From Nothophaeocryptopus gaeumannii (taxonomy: Eukaryota > Ascomycota > Dothideomycetes > Mycosphaerellales > Mycosphaerellaceae): a DNA stretch of 64,000 nucleotides. The translations under genes and the position numbers were made by a program. The notes beneath the pieces were generated by a model. It was not told the DNA's origin. It ran no database searches and worked only from the letters and a program-made list of their open reading frames with translations. The first letter of the stretch is position 1. Each line of letters starts with the position of its first letter. Below, piece by piece: positions 32,803 through 43,400 of the stretch. The stretch spans positions 1,612,001 through 1,676,000 of the forward strand of contig JASISA010000009.1 of the NCBI GenBank assembly GCA_031771865.1, given 5' to 3'.

Positions 32803-34410
32803 ATGGCTCACATTACCTTTCCAGAAGAGATTCTCCAACATGTCTTCTCCTACTTGCAGCCTGGCCTGGAGGAGGAAAGGCCGGAACCCTACACACACGC
32901 CAGGCGATTAAATACAACGACTCTAGCGGCCATATGCCAGTCGAGCAAGGCATTCCACCGTCTAGCATGGCCGTTTCTCTACCACACTGTTGAGATACAT
33001 GGCAGAGCATGCCAAGATCAGACCGAGCTGGGAGCCTTCGGCCCTCGACCGAATCTCAGCTCATTCCTAGGGGTAATCGCCAGACATCCTGAGTTCGCGA
33101 GGGAGATCAAAGGTCTTATAGCCGACAATTGGAGACCGGATGAGACGTTTGCGACAGGAGAGTGGGACGATGTACAAGCCGGCGCGTACGCAATGGACGC
33201 GGGAACACGTCACTTTGTGGGCCAGCACCTCAAGACTCTCGGGATAATGGACATGACCAGAGTTTTTGTGCGGGATGCGCTTAAGCTCGGGCTGGAAGAT
33301 GGAATGGTCGCGGCCATCCTTGCTCTATGCACGAACCTAGAAGCTCTCGATTTCCGCATAGTAAACGCCATGAGCTACACAAGAGTCACGTCCCTTGTAC
33401 GGGAATTTATCGACAGATTGCATGGGCGTACTTTTGATTCTTGGCCGGAAGGCGTTCCTCCCAAGACCAGGACGACGATCCCGCGCTCCCAATGGCCGCT
33501 CGCAAACCTGCAGAGCCTGACCCTAAGGAGTTCATGCGATCCGGTAACCACGACTCACCAAACTTGTACCTCAGCTCAACCTTCACCGCATAGACCACGT
33601 AATCTTTCCTTAATGGAGTGCTATCCTCTCCTCCGCGCCCCAAACCTCCGCCATCTCCATCTCCACGGTCAAGGCCATGTCCTCGCGGAACGGCCAACAC
33701 TCCACCTACCTCAAAATCTCCTCACCCTCCATCTGGAATCTTTGAAATTGACCCCGGATAAGCTCGCCGAGTTTCTTAGCTACTCACCGAATCTCCAGTC
33801 CCTCAAACTCGTAGACATCACCCTCCTTCACAACGAAACACCGCTCTCCCATCCGGCCTATGTCAACAACTGGCCATCATACAATCATCCGCCGGATATG
33901 ACTGTCGGCTCAGCTTTGCGGCTTTACGCGTCCAATTTGTCCTCCCTCACCCTGGACATCTCTCCCCGTCAGGCAGTGTCAGGGGAGTGTCCATGGACGA
34001 TACAGAACTTCGTCATAGGTCTTTACCACCTCACACACCTGCGCCATCTGACTATCTCTGCGCCGCTTTTTAGAGCGCGGGCGACTCCGCCGTGGAAACG
34101 AGCGTTCGTTGAGCTGGAGGATATCCTGCCCCCGCAGCTGCAAACTCTGGAGGTTCTGAGATGTGACGATGAAGTGGATGGAGAGGGATTTGTAGCTGAT
34201 GTTTGTGGGAGTTATGTTCTAGGGGAGTTGAAAGACTTCATCGTGGAGGGAGGTGGGTGCGCGGACGAGTTGCAGACAATTTGCGTGCAGACGTGGAAGA
34301 GCGAATGGCTACGCGGGGCTATGAGTGATGTGAAGGAGGATGACGTGTGCACGTGGGAAGTCAAGAGAGGGAGGGGCGGATTGATTCTGCTTGAGAGGAG
34401 AGAATGGTAG
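32803..34410 (+). CDS. F-box protein with leucine-rich repeats
   Basis: A single exon encodes 535 residues starting MAHITFPEEILQHVFSY, a typical F-box opening (residues about 3-45; the WPFLYHTVEIHG block follows). F-box proteins recruit substrates to the SCF ubiquitin ligase. After a 180-residue middle section come irregular leucine-rich repeats (LRHLHLHGQGH, LLTLHLESLKL, LQSLKLVDITL, LSSLTLDIS, LRHLTISAP, LQTLEVLRCDD), about residues 230-470. The substrate is unknown. The protein is longer than the many short F-box-like genes of such genomes and looks intact. Confidence 0.82.
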   Translation: MAHITFPEEILQHVFSYLQPGLEEERPEPYTHARRLNTTTLAAICQSSKAFHRLAWPFLYHTVEIHGRACQDQTELGAFGPRPNLSSFLGVIARHPEFAREIKGLIADNWRPDETFATGEWDDVQAGAYAMDAGTRHFVGQHLKTLGIMDMTRVFVRDALKLGLEDGMVAAILALCTNLEALDFRIVNAMSYTRVTSLVREFIDRLHGRTFDSWPEGVPPKTRTTIPRSQWPLANLQSLTLRSSCDPVTTTHQTCTSAQPSPHRPRNLSLMECYPLLRAPNLRHLHLHGQGHVLAERPTLHLPQNLLTLHLESLKLTPDKLAEFLSYSPNLQSLKLVDITLLHNETPLSHPAYVNNWPSYNHPPDMTVGSALRLYASNLSSLTLDISPRQAVSGECPWTIQNFVIGLYHLTHLRHLTISAPLFRARATPPWKRAFVELEDILPPQLQTLEVLRCDDEVDGEGFVADVCGSYVLGELKDFIVEGGGCADELQTICVQTWKSEWLRGAMSDVKEDDVCTWEVKRGRGGLILLERREW

Positions 34411-35618
34411 TGGGAAAGGGGCATGTGAAGACAGTAAGGGTAGCGTTCAAAACGGCTTGGTCTGACTATTTGGAGAACATTGGAATGATTCATGCATCCC
34501 AAACGAGGCGGAATGACACGAACCGCTGTTTGGGAGGAGGTCATGGAAAGAAGATGGGGTAGTACCAGCCTCAACCAAAGTCGTCGTTTCAATACTCTGA
34601 TATTTCACGAATTTCTCTAGTTCGACTTTCTTCAACTTCCCAGAGCAGTATCTCTCATGAGCCTTTCAAACTTGGCAAACATAAGCTCTTTTGCAGTAAG
34701 TTGGCTGCCGCAGCGTTAGAGTGAGAAAAAGGGTTGTCGTTGTCGCTGTCCACAGTCACTCGTTAACCCCAAGTCTCGAGACTATATAACCCTAAGCCTA
34801 CTCCATCCCGAATGTGGACTAGCGCAGGGTCCGCAGCGACGATGTTGTGGACGTGACTTGAACATAGCGAGAAGAGAGAGTTCGATAAAACAGACGAGAA
34901 ATGGAAGAGTTCAGTCAATATCTTCATATGTTCGTTCTCTCATTCCATACAAGACTTCCAGCTTTCCCGAGCTAGCTAGCTGCACAAAGCGGTATGATAC
35001 AACCATGCCCAGTATCAGTGACAGCCGTTTCACGTTCGTTAGAAGACTCTTGCCGCCGTCCGTTCACCCATTTATGCTTGCGTAGTAGCGCGTGTCCTCT
35101 ATGGCAGCTCGGCCGATATCCTGAGTAGGTTTCATCCCCCATCTCATAGTCCCCATTTTGAGTTTCACCATATCTCTGCCAAAGTCGCTAGAATGCTGTG
35201 AAGAAACAAAGAAAAGGGAGAAGGTCCACTGCTGATCGGTGGGTACGTCGTTCATCGAAGCGGGATGCCGGACGAGGTGGACCGGGTATGCATCACCTGG
35301 AGCTAGCCGTGATTCTTGCCTGCTGTCATTGAGTCTCGCCTGTTGCTACTCGCAGCCCGCGAAGACTCACCACGTCGAGGCATGGCGAAATCGAAGGTGA
35401 AAACGCGCTCAGCAGCCACCGAGGAAAAGACCGGTGCGCTCGCACGTCTTCCGCTGCCAGAAGCTGACATCGCGTTGCGTCGTTGTCTGGGCGGCGGAAT
35501 CGCGCATCCGAAGAGTTTCCGCCGCTTCGTCGAGCTTCGATCAGACCTGCTGCTGCCGCCGCTATCATACAAACCGAGTCAGCATGCGAAGATGGGAGTG
35601 ATTGGAGAGGTACCGCAG
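34411..35618. other. Intergenic, no supported gene
   Basis: 1.2 kb. Overlapping frames of 60-120 codons occur on both strands near 35300-35670, but none resembles a family, most start with TTG or GTG, and none has clear splice partners. Probably the 3' flank of the DUF7918-like gene and the F-box 3' UTR. Confidence 0.4.
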
Positions 35619-37430
35619 TCACAGTTCCTCATCCGAATCCTCCGTCTTCGCATCTTGCTTGACGTCCGGCGTTGATGCAGCTCGAGGTTGTGAGGGCTCG
35701 CTGATGGCTGAAGTCGGGTTCGATCTTGACGTTGCCGGCAGGAAGCCGGCTTCGTTCGTGAAGAGACTGCCGCCCATGCCTGGTAAGCTCGCTCTTTGCC
35801 GCTTGAACGGACTACCGACGACCTCGTCGTTCTCTGTCCGTAGAGGTGTCAAGCCGTCTGGCGGAGTGCCCGCATTGGCAGCTACAGAGTTGATCGACTG
35901 AGGTGTCCCAGCAGTGGGCGACTCTTCGGACTTCAAATGCGGCGATTTGCGGACTGCGCTGGCTTCGCTTACTTGCTCTGCAGAATGCTGTCGCTTGAGC
36001 TGTGACATTGTTAGCTACTTCAGATATCTCAAAGATGATGCTGGTCTTACCTTGATCTTCTGCACACCTTCCGCGACTTCATTGGTGCGCTTCGCATCTT
36101 CTGAAGACAGATGAGAATTGCCATTCTCCTTCACCTCGACGTCGCCATCTTTGTCGATCACGCGGTCCTCGTCATCGTCATCTGCATCGCTGTCCATCGC
36201 ATCCTCGTCCTTGGTCTTGCTCTTCCGCTTAGCGCTTGATGAGTCTCGGTAACCTGAAAAGCCAACAGTGCCTTGTGACTTGAGGGGTCCAAATTTGGAG
36301 AAGTCTGGCCCTGAAGACTTTCTCTTAGTCGTCTGAGGTGTCCTCTCCGCATCTGGAGTGGCGAGAATACCCATCTTCTTAAGCTGCTTCTCACCACGGT
36401 AGAAGAAGGTGAAGACCGCATAAGGCGACTCTGGCGGGTCAAGCCCTGTGACAGTCTGGGTACTGATAGTCTTTGGATCCAGTGTCTTGGGCTTGGCGAA
36501 GCTTGTCGTATGATCAACATCCTCGTTTGCGCCGCCGCCTCCCTCTTCCATGTCGTCGTCGTGGGCGTCGAATTGCGGCGAGTACTCTCCACGCTTGATC
36601 TCACCGCTAGCGAGAACGCGAAAGAGCGCGACCTTGATCTGGCCAGCGGCTTCTGGCTCGGGTGGCTCGTCTTCTGAATCGGAATCCGAAGAGAGCAGAC
36701 CATCATCGTTGGGAATATCCTCGACACTGCCTTCACCGTACCTTAGGACACCATTTCGATCCAGCTTCTTCGATGCGAGGTCCCCGTCTTCATCATCACT
36801 GCCCACCTGCTCTTTCTGCTTTCGGCGCTTCTTTTCCAATCGTCGCTGCCGGCGTGCTATCCGCTCCTCCTTGTCCTTGTTGCTGCCCTCCAGATCCAGC
36901 CCATTAAGCCAGCGTTCGAGCCCCACTTCTTTGAACAGAAATTCGCGCTCCGCGAGTCCACCACCTTCTGACTCTGGCACGCTGACCCACCGTGAGTTGA
37001 CCCATGTCTCTTCACCTCTCCGTAGCAGTGTTGCGACTTCCTCTTTCGGCCGACCGTCAAAGTAGATGTACGCAGCGATGGTCTCGTTCGGGTTTACGGT
37101 GCGTGGAATGTAGGGCGGTATTGACTGAGCATACTTGCCTCGCTCACCGGTTTGGCCTGGCAGCCCACCGACTATTCGTGGTCGAGGGTACGGGTCCTCT
37201 GGCGAAGGCTTGGGCGTAGAGTATGGCACATTCAAACCTGGCGTGAGAAGGGTGATCGATGTAGCGAAGGTAGATTGTTCAGGTTTGTCTCCTCCTGGCG
37301 GGACTTTTGCCGGCGGTACGGGGATGTAGGTTGATATGCGTGAGGCTCGGGTCTGTTTCTGTATGGCGTGTTCAGCAATTGGGCCGTCCGGCGTGTGTAT
37401 GCTGACCGCAATGCCTTTGAAACAAGGCAT
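35619..37430 (-). CDS. DUF7918-like nuclear protein
   Basis: Two exons (51-nt intron 36000-36050) encode 586 residues. The first 170 residues form the conserved domain: MPCFKGIAVSIHTPDGPIAE, FATSITLLTPGLNVPYS, TVNPNETIAAYIYFDGR and WVNSRWVSVPESEGGG. This matches the fungal domain now called DUF7918 (called by memory). The rest is charged and disordered: a Lys/Arg-rich coiled coil (RRQRRLEKKRRKQKEQ), Asp/Glu-Ser stretches (SSDSDSEDE) and many KR/KK pairs, then the second exon LKRQHSAEQVSEASA to DSDEEL. This composition suggests a nuclear protein; function is unknown. The start is the first ATG of the frame. Confidence 0.8.
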
Positions 37431-38472
37431 CTTGCGGTCTTCAAAGGTGCGCTATGCCAGGCGGCGTTCGGTGAGGCTCGAGCCGGCGGCAGTGGTGGTC
37501 TCTTTCGAAGGTAGAGTCGTTCGGCGGGAGTGGACGTGGTTGTCGCGGGAGTGAGGTTCGGCGGGCGGTGGTTGTTTTCTTCTGCTGCGAGCGCTTCTTC
37601 ACCTTGCGCGTAGTCGTGCACGGTATTGTATTTGACGTCTGCTGTCGGCCAAGGGCTTCGGCGCAGAATTTGGTGAAGGAGTCTTTGTATGTCCGCGTGC
37701 TGGCTCAAGGGTTACGGAGTATCTACAGACCAAAGCTTCTGAGGCGGACTCTCCCCAAAAGACGTGCCTGTGCCTCTCCGCGGCTGGTCAACGAGCTTGC
37801 ACTTCGCGTGAACTCTGCACTTGCGGCTCAAGTGCACCGCATAAGATAAGCTCGGAGCTACTTTCGTCGTGCGACAGTAGAGGAGCAGACACGCGTGTTT
37901 ATGTGCGAGCTGTCGTCTGTTTGAGTCAACAGCTCACAGGAAGATGATCATGATAGTGAAGGCCGCTGCGGGACAGCCCGAACGCATCCCGACCACCTGG
38001 GTCTGGTTCGAGAAGACCTTGCCAAGATATTAAACTATTTGTCTCGAGCGAGGGAAATGACTACGGAGTTTGATGGGCAAGATAGCCACGCGGTGGCTTG
38101 CTTCATTACTGATTCTACTATCACAGCTTTCCTCCTCTTACTCGCTTTCCAGAGCCGTGGGGGCAGAATATGCCTCGAGATCCTGACACGCTCTGCGTGC
38201 ACGCGCATCCTGGTTGTTTCTAGCTCATCGCTTACTTCCTCAAGCTGGGGCTTTTTCTCAAAACAACGACAACGAGGCCGCACGGAGAGCCAGATCAAAG
38301 TCTTCTCCTTGGTCGCACGCAATAGGCTCATATTGAGCGGCGTTTTCAATTTTCATGCGCTTCTGCACGCATCCTCGCAGGAGTGTCGCGCGGCGTTGGC
38401 GTACGTAGGAGCTCCACTGGCCATCAGAGCTGGCGACCGGGAACGTTATTGTGGACTCTTCCCATCTCCACT
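37431..38472. other. Promoter of DUF7918-like gene and 3' flank of PAF1
   Basis: About 1 kb between two genes on the same strand. A 104-codon minus-strand frame at 38035-38349 and a 178-codon plus-strand frame overlapping PAF1 were seen and not accepted. No repeat or RNA gene noted. Confidence 0.4.
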
Positions 38473-39890
38473 TCAACCACCCACTTCTCCCGTCTCCGGC
38501 GTAGGGTCAAGCAATGCCCTCTTCTCTGCCTGGTTCGCCCGTTCTTCTTCGCCCATATCGCCAATGACAACGTGAAGCTCCTCGATCTTAGGCTCTGCGT
38601 CATACTGTATGCCACCGACCTTCCTCTTAGGACGAAGCCCAGTCCTCTGCACGATCGGGTAGAAGTACGCGCCTTTCTGTAGTCTCTGCGTGGACCCAGG
38701 TGCGATGCCACCATCAGTTTCCGGGTCGTGTAATGCCATGGCCACAGAGTCGTTGTATGTGTTCTTGGGATCGCCTTGCTGTTGGAAAGTCTCGTATGTA
38801 CGTATTCGCTTGTATTTGAAGGTCGGCACGCCTTCGCCGTTGTCGTCCGTGTAGAGCGATGGGTCCTCGTTCTCTGAATCGTTCACATTGAGCTTGCGTT
38901 TCAGTCCTTCGAAGGCGTCCTGCTGATCCGGCAGGTAGTAGTCGTAGTCGTATTCAGGAATCGGCTCTGCCTTTGACTGTTTCAACTCCTCCCATTCTCG
39001 GTGCTTCTCCGTATAGAGTTCGTAAGCCTGCTCATCAGGGACTGGCTTCAGAATGGCCGTGTTAAGCCTCTCGTCATAAGCATCGCCAGGGTATGGATTG
39101 GTTTGAAACTTCATGACCATATAGAAACCCTGCGAAGGTATAGCATCCAAATCTGGTAGCACAGGATATGAATCAAGCAGCTTGAGGTCTGAGTTAGAGG
39201 GATGCTTTGGATTTGCCCAGGCTCTGAGCTCAGGATCTGTCACTTGAGCACCTCTTAAGTTGGTCGTGCTGTCTTCGCCTCTATACGCGTCTTTTGGGTA
39301 TGCAATATCGAACCCTTTGACGATGTGCCGCATAATGTTGATTGGATCATCTTTGTTGAGACTGGGCTTCCGCTTCTTGTCATTGCGCATTCGAAGAAGG
39401 TCCTTCGACGTTGACGAAGAGAAATGCTGTGTCTGCTGCGACGATGTGTATTCGGTTCGTCGCAGGAATGATACTGTGCCACTGGCCGCGTTCGGCTTGC
39501 CCAGTGTATTGAGTGGTTTGAGGAGGACTTTGTCCGTAGGGTGCGATATTTGGGCTCCAGGTCGCGCCGAGATTGCTATCAAGTATCAGAGTTACACTCT
39601 CACGTTTGTTCCAACGGTTTCTTACCTCGCTCGTCTCCTTCGAACACGCCTGGTATACCAATCAAATCTATGGGCATGCCCAGCTCGGCATCCGCCTCAA
39701 TATTGAGAGGCTGTTCCCTCGCCAATCTTGATGCATAGTGAGCACCCGTATATTGTCCACCTGCTAGACCAGTCCCAGGTATGTCGAGCAGTTTCGGCGG
39801 GTTCGGCGGTGGTGGTAGAGCGTTCGAGTATCGAATGCGTGCGATGTAGTCCTGGTGCACGACCTTCTCGCCCGGTCTTTGCGAAGACAT
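38473..39890 (-). CDS. PAF1: RNA polymerase II-associated Paf1 subunit
   Basis: Two exons (39890-39626, 39575-38473; 50-nt intron) encode 455 residues. Paf1 is a core subunit of the Paf1 elongation complex, which links Pol II to histone H2B ubiquitination and H3K4 methylation. The N-terminus MSSQRPGEKVVHQDYIARIR, with NALPPPPNPPKLLDIP, is the family signature. Then DPINIMRHIVKGFDIAYP, GFYMVMKFQTNPYP, EYDYDYYLPD, YKRIRTYETFQQ and AYFYPIVQRTGLRPKR follow in order. The C-terminus is shorter and less acidic than in yeast. The first ATG (39888-39890) is preferred over an upstream GTG. It diverges from NTE1. Confidence 0.93.
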
Positions 39891-40438
39891 GGCGGACAGT
39901 GGACTGGTGACGCGATCCTCTTCCAACCACACGAAGAGCGCAGCAAGCTCCCAGTGGCACGCAACGAACGATAGTCGACGTTGTTGATGGACTTTGATCC
40001 ATTCATGCCCAGAACACGCGCATCGAAGTCAAGAGTCAAGAGTCAAGAGTCAAGATGCGACAGGGAGCAGATGGGCCGAGCCGACGAGTGACAGTGACTG
40101 AAAGTCGAAAGTCGGAGTCGGAGCTCGCTAGAGCGTTGGTGACAAAATGTAGTGATCGAAAGAGCGCCCCGGGCGAGAAGACGCGAGCGAGCACGAGAGC
40201 TGGCTGGGTTTCGACGTCAACCGCACGCATGTCACGGCCTCGACCCGGCAACCATTGTGTATTCACTTGACCTGCCCATATCCCTTGGCCAAAAGAAGTG
40301 CACGCGTGTGAAAGGTCGGGTGCTCTCGCGTCCGCGATCATTCACGCACCAGCAGCGGCCGCGCCGCCTGGCATGTCAATTCAAAACGTGGTCAATTGAT
40401 TCGCGAGGCGGACTCACGTGCAGCCAGCATACAGTAAC
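39891..40438. promoter_or_regulatory. Divergent promoter between PAF1 and NTE1
   Basis: 548 bp between outward-facing starts, holding both promoters. Four perfect copies of GTCAAGA (40028-40055) lie about 140 bp upstream of the PAF1 start. Conspicuous GC-rich stretches occur near 40170-40200 and 40340-40370. Confidence 0.5.
40028..40055. repeat. Four tandem GTCAAGA heptamers
   Basis: Perfect 7-bp repeat in the divergent PAF1/NTE1 promoter. Could be a mutational microsatellite or a bound motif; the sequence alone does not decide. Confidence 0.9.
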
Positions 40439-43400
40439 ATGGAAGGCAATGCAGCAACCACCATCGCGAGCAGCTTGACCAGTCTGACCGCAGCTTCTGC
40501 CTCTGCCTCTGCCTCCGCCTCCGCCAAACATCTGCACGACGCAGTGAGCGAGCTCCGACCCAACGTCGCCTTCAATATCCCCGCCGATGCTCCCACCTCC
40601 GCCCGCTCTGCTCTGAGCATGCTAGGAGGACTCTTGCTCGGCATCTTCACTGTTGTGCCTAGCATCCTCTACTGGACCATCACATTTGTGACCCTCACAC
40701 TACCAACATGGCTCTTTACGTTCCTGTCAACAAGTCTGACTTTCACCATGAACATGACGACGCTCCTGCTCCTCCTGCTGGTCATGGGCTCGGGTGCCGT
40801 CTGGTTCGTGAGATACAGGTTTCTGAACATGTACTCTCGTCTGCCGCCGGAGCCGCAACGAAAGGAGCCCGCGATTGAGATATTCCCAGACTCGCAGGAA
40901 ACGGATTCGAAGCCTGGCTTGGCGAACTACTTCGATGAGTTCCTGAGTGCGATCAAAGTCTTTGGATATCTGGAGAGACCGGTGTTCCATGAGCTTACCC
41001 GGACGATGCAGACCCGGAAGCTGATAGCCGGAGAGACGCTGCTGTTAGAAGAGGAGAAAGGATTCTGTCTGGTTGTTGATGGCCTAGTCCAGATCTTCGT
41101 GAAATCGAACCGAGGATCTGCCCCTGATTCACCCGGCGAGTCTGTGATAGCGGATGAGGATCACGTTGATGAGCGGACAGAGGCACACTCTAGCTATCAA
41201 CTATTGACCGAGGTCAAGAATGGCGCCCCGATGTCCTCGCTGTTCTCTATCCTGGCCTTGTTCACGGAGAACGTCAAACTCCGATTTGACGAAGACGACG
41301 AAAAGCTGACTATGAGCAATTCAGGTGCGAATCTCAAACAACAATTGCGGATGAGTCCTCAGGATGATGAGTTCACGCCAGAATCTGGGACAGACAGTGG
41401 TGTGCAGTGGACTGCGCCTGGATCATCAAGGCCTGTATCACGACAAAGGTCGTCCTCGAACAATCTTCTGCATGGGGCCTACTCTTCAAGGGAGCCTCCG
41501 CCATTTGCACTGGACGGAAGTACGGACCAGAGTCAACAGCGACAGCATAGTAGGAGACCGAGCTTCATCCGTACTAACAGCACTCGGACAAAGAAGGCGA
41601 AGAAAGCTTCTGCTCATCCTGATATTGTGGCACGTGCAACCGTGGACACTACCATTGCCATCATTCCTGCCAGTGCTTTTCACCGCATTACCAGGATATA
41701 CCCAAAAGCAACAGCACATATCGTGCAGGTCATTCTGACTCGTCTCCAGCGTGTGACCATGGCAACTGCCAACTCATACTTGGGACTGACGAGCGAAGTG
41801 CTGCGGACAGAGCGGTACATGGATCGTTACACCAGCTATGATTTACCAGACTTCCTTCGAGGTGATGCACTGTCTAGATTGAAGGATAAATTTACCAAAG
41901 ATATCGAACGGACCGAGCCAGAGGAGCTGATGAAAGGGATCGCGTTGCACAACCCAAGGCTTGCTCAACGAAGACGGACCAGCAGCACTTTGCAACGAGA
42001 CGCGGCGATGCGAGCGCGCACTAACGTACACAACGGATCACTTCATGCTGGCGATGTCGGCGGCGAGCGTGGAGGCGTCAGCGCTGGCGACTTGCTCACC
42101 AACATACATGCAGCGAGATCACCAGGTCGGAGAAGTCAGCATGGAAGCTTCTCGCAGCCGTACTCAGCGCCTCGACATGCAAACGGCGAGACCTTGACTC
42201 CAATGAAGTCCAAAGGTGATCTTTTTACAGAGGACTTGAGCCCACGGGCTACAATGCATCGGCAGGAATCCATGGATGAAGATGTGATCTTCCGAGAGTC
42301 CATATTGGAGTGTATGGCAAAAGCGATTGGTCTCACCAGTTCGAAGAACAGCCTACGGCAACCCGAATCAGTTGCCGCGTCACCTCGCCTTGTCTCATAC
42401 GACTCCAAGCGGCAGAGTGCCATATTCAACAATAATGCGTTTGGGTTCATGGATCCGTATGATGCATCTGCTGATGACGGGGACTCTGTGGCTTCAGCTT
42501 CAGCTTTCAGTGTTGGTGGATCTGCTAACATAATGGAAGACCTGAAGAACGAAGTGGAGATCGTCTACTTCCCCAAAGACGCCGTGCTTGTGGAAGAAGG
42601 CGAGCGAAACCCCGGCATCTACTACGTGATCGATGGATTCCTTGACGTGAGCGCATCGGTCGAAGAGCAAGAGGCTCATTCAAACGTTCTTGGTACCATG
42701 GCTACTCCAGGCGGACCTGGGATTTCCGATCTTCTCGCGGCGGGCGAGCGCCGAGCATCTGGTACCACACGATCGTCTTCTGTTGGTGTGTCTGAGCACC
42801 ACAGACGCAAGAAGTCCGGACGTGCGCCGAAGAGTCTCTTCCTCATCAAGCCAGGAGGGCTCGCCGGCTACCTTGGCACAATCTCTTCTTATCGCTCCCT
42901 CATCAATGTCAAGGCTAGAACCGATGTCTACGTTGGATTTCTCCCCCGGAGAGCAATCGAAGCGATTGTCGAGCGACACCCTGTCGTTCTGCTCACCATG
43001 GCAAAGCGCATGACGAGTCTACTCCCTCGGCTGATGCTACACATTGACTTCGCCCTGGAATGGGTGCAAGTCAACGCTGGCCAAGCTATCTTTCACCAGA
43101 AGGAAGAGAGCGATGCAATCTACATCGTCCTCAATGGACGACTGCGGGCTATACAGGAAAGTGACGATGGCAAGATGAAAGTCATTGGCGAGTACGGTCA
43201 GGGCGATAGCGTGGGAGAGCTGGAGGTCCTCACGGAGTCCACTCGGCCTGGCACGTTGCATGCAATCAGAGACACCGAACTTGCGAAGTTTCCGAAGACG
43301 CTCTTCAATAGCCTTGCTCAGGAGCATCCGGGCATCACGATCAAGGTGTCAAAGATCATCGCCTCTCGCATGAGAGCGCTCATCGAGAACCCGATGGATG

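Noticed and set aside
35303..35675. Overlapping frames of 90-120 codons on both strands
   Set aside because: Mostly non-ATG starts, no family, mutual overlap; treated as the 3' flank of the DUF7918-like gene.
38039..38575. 178-codon plus-strand frame
   Set aside because: Antisense to the 3' end of PAF1 and without any known motif.
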